From assembly GCA_029379385.1 (NCBI GenBank), contig CM055608.1, forward strand, positions 21,574,350 to 21,638,349: a stretch of DNA of 64,000 nt, written 5' to 3'. The notes below the pieces were generated by a model. It had not been told where the DNA came from, searched no databases, and saw nothing but the letters and a program-made list of their open reading frames with translations. How positions within the stretch are numbered: the first letter of the stretch is position 1; each line of letters opens with the position of its first letter. Below, piece by piece: positions 49,870 to 61,085 of this stretch. A program made the translations under genes and the position numbers. The stretch comes from Quillaja saponaria. Lineage: Eukaryota > Streptophyta > Magnoliopsida > Fabales > Quillajaceae.

Positions 49870-50210
49870 CCCATAGGAAGAATTTGTCAAACATGAAGCA
49901 TTCTGGTTCTGTTGAGGAATATCAAGCAACATTCAAGCACACTCTGAGAACTGTAACCATGCCTGAAATTAAAGCTAGCTATATCAATTGTTTCAGTTTT
50001 CTCAAAGAAGATACGGGAACCAAGGTAAGATCATATCTGGTTAGGATGCTTGAATCCATTAGGCATCTCCGGAATGAGCTAACAAGAACAAGATCAATCA
50101 ATCCCTTGCCACTTATAACCCAAGAACCCCCAGTGTCACCCATGAAAAAACATTCCCAAAAACCTAAACTTTGTACCTACTTCAAAACTAGCTGTCACCA
50201 ATCCTAAAAG
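49870..50210 (+). pseudogene. Weak gag-like fragment
   Basis: The frame at 49884-50207 reads MKHSGSVEEYQATFKHTLRT, ASYINCFSFLKEDTGTKVRS and YLVRMLESIRHLRNEL. The SVEEY...F...L......CF..FL......V pattern resembles the capsid region of gypsy gag proteins. It has no start context, no zinc finger and no flanking pol. The call is tentative; it may be an unrelated open frame. Confidence 0.35.
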
Positions 50211-51101
50211 TGAAGCATGAAGACCCATGTAACCCCAAAATTCCTTGTATTACAAATACCTGATTGGTGCCTAAGCTAATTCTACCAACTCCGTCAAAAA
50301 AATCTGTCTAAGCAGGAACATGAAGAAAGAAAGAAATATCATGGTACTTGGTGACTGCAGTAATCAGGAATATAGATCTGGGCATAGTGTCTATAAATAT
50401 CAGAATTTTGAGTTAGTAATAGAACCTAAACCTGACAAAAGTGATTAAATGATCCTTTTGTAACAGCTTGCAAGTAAAGGAAGCAGTTGTGAGCTGAAAT
50501 AAAAATTTCTGAGCCAACTGGGTACTCTAAGAATGATTCACTTCAATTGGTCTACAAATCACCTTTTGAAGGCTGACTGTCGAAATAAGTTGGGAAATAT
50601 CACATTCACAATTTTATTTTCTTTATTTTTATGTTTCTCTTTTTCATTAAAAGTTTTTTCCTCGAACTGTTTTTTGATATCCTACTGGCTTCTCTGTTTC
50701 CTTGTAACAGAAGAATAGCGTTCAACCCATATTTGTCGATTTCAGTTAGTCAGTACCATGTTTGGCGGTTCTTACTATGTCACTTAAAACAAAGAACATC
50801 TGTATTTGCTATTTATAATTATGAGATTCACAATTTGTTCCTTTATTTATTTATTATTATTATTATTTTGGTCCTTTATTTCAATTGTGTATTATCTCAC
50901 TTCAACCATTCACAATCTCAAGCTTTGTTAGTTGTTAGTGAGAAATATGTCGCTGGCATGCAAAAACCATTGCTTGTCCTCCTTCTCCCACTTTCTAGAA
51001 GGAGTGTAAACATATACACGTTTTGATTACATTAATGCATTGTTCTCCCTCCCCATTTTCCTAAGAAAATTTTTATTTCCCGGGAAAACGTTTCCGGGTT
51101 G
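50211..51101 (+). promoter_or_regulatory. Upstream region of glucanase 2
   Basis: No gene seen. It should contain the promoter. A (TTA)n tract lies at about 50848-50869. The last 60 bp (ccccattttcctaag...) resemble the bases before glucanase 1. A palindromic GC-rich word, cccgggaaaacgtttccggg, lies at 51079-51098 just before the start codon and could form a short hairpin in the leader. Confidence 0.4.
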
Positions 51102-52717
51102 ATGATGGAGATGGTGTTGTTTCTCAAATGGATTTTGTTTGTGGGCTTCGTAGGTTGCCATGTTGAAGGCCTTGGGGTGAATTGGGGAGCCATAACAACC
51201 CATAAGTTGCCTCCGCCGACGGTGGTTCAGATGTTGAAGGATAATGGAATTCATAAGGTAAAACTGTTTGATGCAGACCAGTCCACCCTGAGTGCTCTAG
51301 CTGGGACAGGCATTGAGGTCATGATTGCAATTCCTAATGACCAGCTTGCTGTCATGAACGATTATAAGAATGCCAAAAAGTGGGTCGAGAAGAATGTTAC
51401 CCGATACAACTTCAATGGAGGAGTTAACATCACGTAATAAAATCTCCTCAAAATCAAAATGACTCATTTTTTCCATTTGAATTTACCATATGTTTGTCAT
51501 TCTTTACCTTGTCTCTCTCTCTGTCTGTTAAGATTTCAGGCGTCCAGTTTAGTATTTCAGGTTTTATTGGTAGACCTTGCATTTAAGCCTCTTATGTATC
51601 TTTCCACAGGTATGTAGCAGTTGGGAATGAGCCTTTCTTGGCATCCTACAATGGTACATTCGTGAATATCACCTTTCCAGCACTTCAGAACATCCAAAAT
51701 GCCCTTAATGAAGCCGGTCTTGGGGACAAAGTAAAGGCTACTGTGCCCTTAAATGCCGATGTCTACGACTCCCCAATCAATAATCCTGTTCCATCTGCAG
51801 GAAGATTCAGGAGCGACATAGGCGATGCCATGAGGCAAGTTGTCCAGTTTTTAAACAAGAGCAACTCAGCATTCACCGTAAACATTTATCCCTTCTTGAG
51901 TCTTTATTATGGCAAGGGAAAATTTCCTTTCGACTATGCCTTCCCTGATAATGTTGACAATCCTGTAGTTGATAAAGGGATTTTATACACAAATGTATTT
52001 GATGCAAATTTTGATACCTTGGTTTCTGCTCTAAAAGCAGAGGGATTTGGGGACATGCCCATTCTGGTAGGGGAAATTGGGTGGCCTACAGATGGAGACA
52101 AGAATGCCAATTTTGTGAATGCTCAAAGATATTATAATGGACTATTACCAAAACTTGCAAAGAACAAAGGCACCCCATTAAGGCCTGGATACATAGAAGT
52201 TTATCTGTTTGCACTCCTTGATGAAGATGCCAAGAGTGTTGCCCCGGGAAATTTTGAGCGTCATTGGGGTATCTTCAGGTATGATGGGCAACCCAAATTC
52301 CCAATGGATCTTTCTGGTCATGGTCTGAACAAATTACTAGTGCCTGCACAGAATGTATCATATCTTCCTCAGAAATGGTGCATGGTAAATCCTAAAGCCA
52401 AGGATCTAAGCAAGCTTACAGATAACATAAAATTTGCTTGCACCAATGGGGATTGCACATCACTTGGATATGGGTCTTCTTGCAATAACTTGGATGCCAA
52501 GGGGAATGCCTCATACGCATTTAATATGTACTACCAGATGCAGAGTCAGGATGACTCGGCCTGCAATTTTCAGGGTATGGCCACGGTTTCAACGCTGAAT
52601 ATCTCCCAAGGTGGCTGCAATTTTACCATTCAGTTAGTTCCATTGTCATCATCCTCTTCTTTGAAGGCCTCACTGGTGCCTTTAGTACTTCTGGTTTTAT
52701 ACATGTTTCAGTTTTAA
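51102..52717 (+). CDS. GPI-anchored glucan endo-1,3-beta-glucosidase (GH17 + X8/CBM43), copy 2
   Basis: Exons 51102-51433 and 51610-52717 with a 176-bp GT-AG intron in the same place and phase as copy 1 (ac|gt...ag|g makes Thr111). The product has 479 residues. Signal peptide about 1-23, GH17 domain from [15 protein letters not shown] to about 352, acid/base Glu118 (YVAVGNEPF), nucleophile Glu266 ([12 protein letters not shown]), X8 domain about 366-447 with six Cys, and a Ser-rich stretch plus hydrophobic C-terminus (about 455-479) fitting a GPI signal. Start at the first ATG (51102); the next ATG (51105) aligns with the start of copy 1. The open frame is intact and the active-site residues are kept, so both paralogues are probably functional callose-degrading enzymes. 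A LINE on the opposite strand begins about 330 bp downstream. Confidence 0.95.
51434..51609 (+). other. Intron of glucanase 2 (176 bp)
   Basis: Donor GTAATA and acceptor tttccacag. A CT-rich stretch (tctctctctctgtctgtt) lies in the middle. It is much shorter than the 1383-bp intron of copy 1. Confidence 0.9.
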
Positions 52718-53028
52718 ACAAAGATTCTTCTTATCAGTACATAAATCTAATGTATAAGTTTGTGCTTATATTATTGTGGCCAATTGTGCCCTTCAAATGT
52801 TTCTGGTTATAATTAGATTTTAATAAGAATTTCAATATGACATAAGCTTTACAAGCTTATGTATGCACTTTGTAGTTTGGATTTTGTAATGTTGTCGCTG
52901 CGATCTAATTAGTTTAGGATCATCTAAGGTGGCATTATAAGCGCATAAAAAAAGTCAATCATAGAACATTCTTAAAACCTTAATAAAATAAACTTACATT
53001 TTATGAACAACACTTGATATAATAGGAC
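52718..53028 (+). other. 3' flank of glucanase 2
   Basis: AT-rich; the 3' UTR and poly(A) site must lie here or in the LINE. No clean AATAAA; variants such as acataaat (about 52740) occur. Confidence 0.4.
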
Positions 53029-53048
53029 TTTCTTTTTTATATAAGTTA
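53029..53048 (+). repeat. Target-site duplication, left copy
   Basis: tttcttttttatataagtta, identical to 56208-56227, flanks the LINE. Confidence 0.92.
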
Positions 53049-53814
53049 TACACAACTCAACTAAGCCTTAAATCCCAAACTAGTTGGAGTCGGCTAAAGA
53101 AATCATTTTTCTCCATTCGCATTGATCCAAGGCATCATTTTCAATAATGCCTAAAATAGTCATATCCTTCTCAATGACTGCTTCCCATGTAAGTTTTGGT
53201 CTCTCTCTACCATGTCCAACACATTTCACTTGCACCAAGTCACATTTCCTAACTACGGCATCCAGGGCCGATGTTGGATATGTTCAAACCAACGTAAGCA
53301 ATTCTCCTTCATTTTCTCTTTGATGAGTGCTACCTTCACCTTCTTACATATTTCCTCATTTCATATATTATCTTTTCTTGTATGTCTAGTCATCCATCTC
53401 AATATTTGTATTTCGGCTACTCCCATCTTATAGGAGTGTTGTTTCTTAATTGCCCAACATTAGTAACTATACAACATAGCCAGTCTCACTACCATCACAT
53501 AGAATTTTTCCTTCAACCTATTCAGGATTTTAGGATCACATAAAACTCCCGAAGCACCCCACCAATTCACTTACCCTGCCTTGATCCTTTGGTTCACATC
53601 ATGCTCAATTGTGCCATTTTTTTTTTTATAAATGGACCTAAATACTTAAACATATCCTTTGTAGGAATTGCCTGACCATCTAAAGTTATTTCAGTCTAGC
53701 CTCCTCTGGTGTCACTGAAATTACACTCCATATACTCGGTTTTCGTCTAACTCAACCTAATACCTTTAGATTCTAACGTGTTCCTCCATAATTCTACTTT
53801 AGAATTTAAACCTT

Positions 53815-54960
53815 ATTTTGTTTCATCTACCAACACAATATCGGTAGCAAACAGCTTGCATCATGAAGTCCTATCCTGAATAGATAAAGTAAGTTCATCC
53901 ATGGCTAAAGCAAATAGGTAAGAGCTTAAAGATAAACCTTGGTGAACACCTATCATGATCGGAAACTCTCCAGTCATACCATCTACAGTTCGCACCCTAG
54001 TTATTACTCTCTCATACATATCTTTAATAACTTCTACATATTTATTTATGACTTTTTTTTCTCAAGAACCCACCATAAAACTTGTCTATGGACCCTATTA
54101 TACGCTTTTTCTAGATCAATAAAGGCCATATGAAGATCATTTTTCTTTTCTCTATATTTCTCGATTAATCTCCTAAGTGAGAGAATAGCCTCCATTGTAG
54201 ATCTTCCAGGCATAAAACCAAATTGATTCTTAAAAACTAGAGTCTCATTTCTAAGCCTATGTTCAATCACTCTTTCCCAAAACCTCATTGTATAACTCAT
54301 TTATTCTTACAAATAGGGATCAACATACTTTTCCTCCATTCATCGAGCATTTTCTTAGTCACTTAAATCTTGCGAAAAAAGATTTGTGAGCCAAGTTACA
54401 CCAATATCTCCTAGGCATCTCCAAACTTCAATAAGGATATCATATGGTCCCATTGACTTACCTATTTTTCATCTTATAAATAGCTTCTTTAACCTCATAT
54501 GCTCTAATCCAACAAACAAATCTATTATTTATATCATTGTATGCATCATTTAGTTCCCCGACAGCAACACTAGACACTATTAAATAAGGTATCGAAGTAA
54601 GTTCGACATCTCTCATTAATCTCATATTCCTTAACTAAAACCATGTCCCCCTTATCCTTATTGCACTTAATACAATTTAAATCTCTAGTTTGGATTTCTC
54701 TTTGTCTAGCAAGCCTATAGATATCATTATCTCCATCCTTTGTCCCCAACTTTTGGTAAAGTCCTTCACAAGACTGGCCTATAGCTTCCCTAACCTCTTT
54801 CTTAGCATCTTTTCTTGCTTGTCTAAAACACTTGTAATTATCCTCATTTTTACACTTGTGTAATCTTTTGTAACACTCTTTTTTTGTTTTAATAGCATGT
54901 TGGACTTCTTCATCTCACCACCATGTCTCCTTAATTGGTGGTCCACGTCCTCTACTTTCT
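53815..54960 (-). pseudogene. LINE reverse transcriptase remnant
   Basis: Conserved RT blocks as listed for the LINE. The segment 54046-54300 stays open for 84 codons and includes the QFGFMPGRST and FIDLEKAYN motifs, where the catalytic first Asp (FID) is retained. The second active-site motif is altered: the Thr codon of FATD lies at 53843-53845. Confidence 0.9.
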
Positions 54961-55544
54961 CCTAACACTTCTCTAGCCATATTCCTAATACGACTCACCA
55001 TCTCATCCCAAATCATATTAGGCTCACCCTCTACAATCTATGAGTCACCATGTAACATCTTTTCTTTAAAAAATAGCAACCTTACCTCCATTCAAATTCC
55101 ACCATCTAGTCTTATTATTCTCATTACTTTTATGCTTTTTCTTCCATCGCGTATCAGCAAGATCCACGACCAAAAGTTTGTGCTGAGACACTAAACACTC
55201 TCCAGAATATAACTTTACAATCTTATATAACACCTCATCAACCTTCCTAGTCAGAACAAAATCTATTTGGCTCTTATTATGCCTGTTACTAAAAGTGACT
55301 AAGTGCGACTCTCATTTCTTAAAGAATGCGTTGGCTAAAATCAAATCATACGCAATCATAAAATCTAAAATATACTCTCTCATACGCAATCATAAAATCT
55401 AAAATATACTTTCCACCCACATTCATATCTCCATAACCATAAGCCCTATGAACTCACTTGAAACCCTAGTTAATACTTCCTACATTTCGGTTCAAATCTC
55501 TTGTAATAAAAAGTTTCTCTCCTAATTGTACTCCTTGAACTATC

Positions 55545-55930
55545 TCATTTAAGTCTTCCCAAAATGCCTTTTTTCGTAGCCTTTTCTAGTCCTTTTTTTG
55601 AGGCATAGGCACTAAGGACATTGAAGGCCTCCTCGTCCATCATCAATTTTACTAAAATTATTCTATCACCTTTCCTCTTAACTTCTACAATCTCGTCTTT
55701 GAAATTTCTATCAAAAATAATCACAACTTCATTCCTATTTCTATTCTTACTTGTATACCACATCTTGAATCTCGTTCTTTCTATCTATCTAGCCTTTTCT
55801 CCTACTAACTTAGCTTCTTGCAATCAAGCAATATTATCCTTCTCCTACTCATGGTATCTACTAGCTCTCTTAATTTACTAGTAAGAGTCCCTATGTTCCA
55901 AGTAGTTATGCAAATTTTCTATTGGACTTA
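55545..55930 (-). pseudogene. LINE endonuclease (EEP family) remnant
   Basis: The open piece 55545-55763 holds the RNEVVIIFDRNFKDEIVEVK and GDRIILVKLM blocks, then VLSAYASKKGLEKA. The N-terminal piece (about 55930-55795) reads YLEHRDSY, then a stop and LQEAKLVGEKAR; relatives have an ET/ET-W catalytic motif at the LQE position. Broken by stops. Confidence 0.85.
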
Positions 55931-56207
55931 TTTACTCGCACCCGCTCTCGATGCGGGAACTCTTGCTCATTTTACACCACACCTAGGCGCCGGTATAGTG
56001 TGTTACTAAGATGTGGTGACCTAACCCTTGCTCATTTCTCATTGCACCCGAAGTCTGACGCAGAGCGTCGCTAAGAGGGTTACGCCCCAACGAATATTCG
56101 GTAGGATTCATCTTATTGGATTTGACTAGTGTTACGCTGACCATCAACCTATTGCAACCCTTCTCCTTTACCCGAGCTTAGGACCAACAAAGTAAACTCA
56201 GGTGGAG

Positions 56208-56227
56208 TTTCTTTTTTATATAAGTTA
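56208..56227 (+). repeat. Target-site duplication, right copy
   Basis: Identical 20-mer to 53029-53048, at the LINE 5' end. Confidence 0.92.
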
Positions 56228-56717
56228 CGAGAATTAATAAATTCACATTTAAATGATGTGAGACTAAAGACAGAATAACGATACATACTACAAATAGATA
56301 ACTAATTAGTATTTTTTTACTTCCTATGTGTGAAAAGCAATAACTAAAAAAATTACATTAAAATAATTAAAATATAATAAACTAAAATAACTCACTCTCT
56401 ATTTGGAAGAAAATTGTTATCAAGTTTAATAGGGTAATTTAGACTTTCTCATTTTAGAGAAACAAGTATTTGGAGTATTTCTTAACTTTTGGACAAATCA
56501 TGATAGATATTCTTTACTTCAACACTAATTATAATTGTCTCTAAATAATCAATTGATTCAACACTCTCAATTTATTACTCAAAATGAATGCTTCACTTAT
56601 GATGAAATTAACATTTTTAATCATTACAGATTGTAGAAGATGTTTGTATTTGTGGTTTATGATCCCATCATGAAGATTTTATTTCTAATTATTAATTATC
56701 AGTATCAACAAATTATT
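56228..56717. other. Intergenic, nothing recognised
   Basis: AT-rich with no coding signature; pre-insertion flank of the LINE continued. Confidence 0.5.
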
Positions 56718-57524
56718 CACTATAAGAAAATTAGGTATTAGTGACAGCATTTTGAAAACACATTTCTTTGTCACTGATAGTTATATGCAACAAGGTCCTG
56801 TTGCAGATGAACGAAAGCATGTACTTTTGTTACAAAGGACCTCAACTGCAGCAATGCAAATGCATATGAGTATTTGCAATAACGTGGTGGACATAGATAA
56901 TTGTCTCCCATGCCACCTTAATTTATGTATATGATACACTGACAAAGATATGTTGTCCCAAGTACTCATCTACGTTAGCATCCCTGTTGTTGATACTGTA
57001 CTTATCAACGACATGGATGCTTATGCAAATAAGTTGGACATTGATGTACTCAATTTTATTTTTTCTTTATCTACAACAACATGTTATAAAGATGTCGTTG
57101 CTATTAATCAGGTTTTGAAAAATTTATTCTAGAAAATGAAATTTAACTAATTTAATATATATTTCAAATGTTCATTTTATATATGAAAATATTATTTAAT
57201 AATTAAGTTCATTCATTGAAAAAATACAGAATTGTTAGTTATGTACACAAAGTAAATCATCATCAAAACAAATAAAAAATAGGCCTCATAAACCCCCATC
57301 ATGTTTCCCACCGAGGTTGATTGTGATGCACCCAAACAAGTAACAATAGCCTAAAATAAGTCACATAAGTAAGTTATAAGGTTTAGTTAGGAGAAAAAAG
57401 CATATATATGTATAACATAAAAATTATAAGTTAGAAGTCTTAGAATTCAGAGTTATGAATTTAGAAAGCATAAACATGCATAAACTCACCTCGATTGATT
57501 CAATAAGAGAAATCATTTATTTAT

Positions 57525-58990
57525 ATGAGTCTTATTCATCCCCACAAACATCTGGTATCCTCGACTGGTCAAACAGAGGTTTATTTTATCATTTTGCCCC
57601 CTGAACCCTGATTTTCAAAAGTTTCTAGCCTAAACACATATGAATGCATAAATTAATCCTGATTGTTCCAAACGAGAAGTCATTTCTTCTTACAAGTCTT
57701 CTTCATCTTCACAGATGTCTTGGTATCCCCGACTTGTCAAATAAAGGTATGTTTTATCGTTTCACCCCCAAACCCCAATTTTCAATGGTTTCTATCCTAA
57801 ACACATAAACATGCATAAATTCATCCTGATTAATAAAAACAAGAAACCATTTTGTTCATACAAGTCTTATTCGTCTCCATGGACATCTTGGTATTCCGAC
57901 TCATCATGAATGTCTATTTTACCATTTTTCCTCCCGAACCTCGATTTTCAAACGTTTCAAGTCTAAACACATAAGAATTCATAAATTCTTCCCAATTGAT
58001 TGAAATAAGAAATTTTTTGTTCCTTCAAGTCTTATTTGTCCCCACAGACATCTCGGTATTCCCGGCTAGTGAAACAGAGGTTTGTTTTACCATTTTTCCC
58101 ACCGAACCTCGATTTTCAAAGGTTTCTAGATAAACACATAAGAATGCACAAATTCATCCTAATTGATGCAAATGAATAGACAACTAGTTCCTACAAGTCT
58201 TATTCATTCCACAAACATCCCGGTATCTGTGGATTGTAAAACAAAAGTTTCTTTTTACAGTTTTTCCGCAAACTCTAATTTTCAAAAATTTATAGCCTAA
58301 ACACATAAGAATGCATAAATTTATCTCGGTTGGTCCAAACAAGAAACTATTTGTACCTACGAGACTTATTCGTCCCTAAGGACGTTCTAGTATCACTAAT
58401 TCATCATACATATGTCTTTTGTATTGCCCCCCTCGAGAAACTTTGATTTCAAAGGTTTCTAGCCTAAACAAATACACATGCATAAATTCATCCCTGTGAA
58501 TCCAAATGAGAAATCATTTGTTCCTACAGGTCTTAATCTTCCCCACGGATGTCTTAATATTTTGGACTTTAAACAGAGAGATGTTTTTATAATTTTTCCA
58601 TCCCTCTCCCTTTCGAAACTCGATTTTCATAAGTTTCTAGCATAAACACATAAGGATGCATAAATTCTTCTTGATTCATCCATATGAGAAATTGTTATTC
58701 TTAAAAGTACTATGCGTCCCCACATACTTCCTAGTATCCTCGACTTGTCAAACGGAGGTATGCTTCCTCGAACCCAGATTTTCAAATGTTTCTAGCCTAC
58801 ACACATAAGAATGCATAAATTCATCTCAATTGATCAAAATGAGAAACTATTTGTTCCTACAAGTCATATTTATCCCCAAGGACCTCATGGTATCCTTGGC
58901 CCGATAAACGGAAGTTTATTTGGCCTTTTTACCACTGAACCCCGATTATCAAGGGTTTCTAGCCTAAACACATAAGAATACATACATTTA
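57525..58990 (+). repeat. CACTA-associated tandem array, about 167-bp unit, about 8.8 copies
   Basis: The marker cttattcatc or a near match starts at 57531, 57698, 57866, 58031, 58199, 58365, 58532, about 58710 and 58865. Units read: ctacaagtcttattcgtccc, then ggtatcctcgact, then aaacggaggtt, then ccattttgccccc, then ttctagcctaaacacataag, then aatgcataaattcatcc. The first half is recognisably related to the arrays at 28500 and 32572; the second half is diverged. Confidence 0.92.
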
Positions 58991-59049
58991 ATATTTAATT
59001 TTACTATTACAAAAGTACGAAAGTTAATAAATTAATAATAGTAAAATAC

Positions 59050-60180
59050 TTACTTTAAATAGTCGACATTATGGTGGCCCTTGAAACATGACCGCCAAGT
59101 TATGAAACTCCTACCTGACTATGTGGCATACCAAAGTAGCTATCTCTAGTGTTAGCTAAGCTGGAGGTGGAGTTTAAGATGTCCCAGTGTTGGTAGGAAG
59201 ATTTGAATTCGCTTGCCTAAGCATTGTAAGTCCATTCAGCCACCGAATCCATACTAATAATTGTTCTTCTTGATGTCTGATACTTGAGCCCAAAGCATAT
59301 CATAGCTCACAGCACGAGATGGATTTAGCTATCATTATCGAATGGTAGGTTATAAGGAGTGACAAACACTGACCAACAAGAATATTGGGAACAAGAGTTA
59401 ACGAATAAGGTGAACCTATCGGTTAAGAGCCTAAGCTTGACATTACGTAACTCTTGTGCCCACGATAGATGAAGTTCATCAAAGCATTTCCATGTCTCTC
59501 AATTAGAAAGGAAGTATCATCATGTCGACATTCTCCTGCTTGTTCTTCTTATGCCATGTCATTCTTTTACAATGGTCTCAGACATATAAAGCTTCTTCAT
59601 GATCTAAAGGTGACATAATACCTTGAAAGGTATATGTTATTTTTACCCTCTTCTTTGAAATGATACTACTTAGAAATATCACACTCAGTGTCATTCTCGG
59701 TCTCATCATAAAACAATTGATATTGGTTTATGCATATATTGATTTTTTCATACCCGAGTCCTAACTTATTAACCAACTATCTAAACTATTAAAAGTTTCT
59801 AGGTAACTTCACTTCTCATCCTCAGGCATTGGACTCTTCATTATCGTAACAAACTAATTGAAACAATTCTCTAACATGTTATACTCCAACTTGCAATTTA
59901 ATAATTGTGTAAGCATAGACAAAATAGTATGTTATTTACAACCTTCCCATACTAGCTCATTAACAATAGACAATAACTCATAGAACTTTCTAGCATCGGG
60001 GTTCGGATTTTCCTGATCCAAATATAATTGGTGCCTACTGAGCCCATTGTCACATCAGTCACTGATTTGTATCAACTAAAACTTCATCATTATCAACATA
60101 AATCTGTCATGCTTAAGAACATTGTCCAACATAAGAACCATCACGTTGACCCGTCCCATATAGACTCCATTTTATGCAAG
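59050..60180 (-). pseudogene. TNP2-type CACTA transposase, broken
   Basis: Minus-strand blocks: NPDARKFYELLSIVNELVWE (about 60010-59950), LLNCKLEYNMLENC (about 59900), MKSPMPEDEK and YLETFNSLDSW (about 59840-59780), MTWHKKNKQENVDMMI (about 59560-59515), ETWKCFDELH (about 59490), and LRNVKLRLLTDRFTLF then PYNLPF (about 59450-59350). These match the TNP2 order: the ARKFY-LL start, the H-W region, the W--FDE block and the RNV-LGL--DGFNPF block. Many stops. In active elements this is the main transposase. Confidence 0.78.
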
Positions 60181-60729
60181 TTGTGAAGAGAGATGAGAGA
60201 TAGTTAATAGGTAATGTGACAAGATAATATAATTTAGAAAAAAATTGTGAAAGAATTAATAGGTAATGTGAGAATATGATGTGTCAAAATATTAGACATA
60301 TTCATTGATAATGTGTCAACACGTTATTATTATTATTTTATTTCCAAGTAATAATTATATTATATACTATAAATAGATAGATATAAATTCCAACAAAATT
60401 CATATAATTGTAGAAATATCCAACAATATTCTTTACATAAATATAAACAAAATATCTAACAAAATGGTAAATGTAAAACGTATCCAAGAACTAAAATAAA
60501 AAATAAAAATTCATGTATAACAGCTATTGTACATAATGCATGTCAAGATTCTCATCTAGCTCTTCGTCATCTTCGTGAAGATGTCATCCTAAATCTTTCA
60601 CGCCACTATTTTGTCAACTGCGAGACAAGCAATAGTATATTGAAAAAATATGAGCAATTGACATATAATAGGTTATAATTAAATGGCTAATAGCTTAAAA
60701 ATTTATGTAGTAATATAAATATATATATA

Positions 60730-61085
60730 TATTATCTATGTTTAGTGCTGGAAACCAATATGAAGTATTCGAATCAAATTCGAACTAAAGTTGGTAGTCG
60801 ATTTTGAATTCGAACTGAGCTTGGTATTCGAACTAGGTTTGTATTTGAATTTAAATATACCAGTATTAGATGCGACCTTTGACGAATTATTCGTAATAGT
60901 ATTCATTATTATTTTTATTTGTATTTGTCAAACTATTCGAATATTATTAGTATTATGAACTCTTTGAATACTATTCAAACTATTTGAATTCGAATAAGAA
61001 TATTTGATATTACAAACGAATTCGAGTAACAGTGTTTAAATTCAAATAGTACATTATTGGACACTATTCAATTCGAATGTGAACC
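60730..61085. repeat. TTCGAA-rich palindromic patch
   Basis: Words such as attcgaat, aattcgaa, attcgaact and gaattcgaa occur more than ten times within about 330 bp, in both orientations. Candidate hAT-like ends are tagtgctggaaa on the left and, inverted, tagggttcacat on the right, but flanking 8-mers do not match. Possibly a MITE. Confidence 0.4.

Larger units (their letters stand above)
53049..56207 (-). mobile_element. RTE-type LINE, minus strand, apparently end-to-end but broken
   Basis: It is 3159 bp between perfect 20-bp direct repeats. From its 5' side (right): an untranslated-like start (56207-55950), an endonuclease region with LQEAKLVGEKAR and MWYTSKNRNRNEVVIIFDRN, then GDRIILVKLMMDEEAFNVLS (55763-55600), and an RT region with FWERVIEHRLRNETLVFKNQ, FGFMPGRSTMEAI and DLHMAFIDLEKAYNRVHRQV (54280-54070). 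These are followed by GVHQGLSLSSYLFALAMDEL and FATDIVLVDETK (53960-53815), then a C-terminal MKENCLRWFEHIQHRPW block (about 53310-53260). The catalytic FADD box reads FATD. Stops and frameshifts are numerous. The 3' end contains cccaaactagttggagtcgg (53078-53097), a phrase common at the ends of plant RTE elements. Confidence 0.9.
56718..60180 (-). mobile_element. CACTA/En-Spm element, one end plus transposase and array
   Basis: Starts CACTATAAGAAAATTAGG at 56718, followed by a short open region, a tandem array (57525-58990) and a TNP2-type transposase remnant on the minus strand (60180 to 59050). Gene, array and end therefore occur in the same order as in the two CACTA elements in the nest. 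The opposite terminus (cttatagtg on the + strand) was not found to the right, so that end is lost or mutated. Confidence 0.65.
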
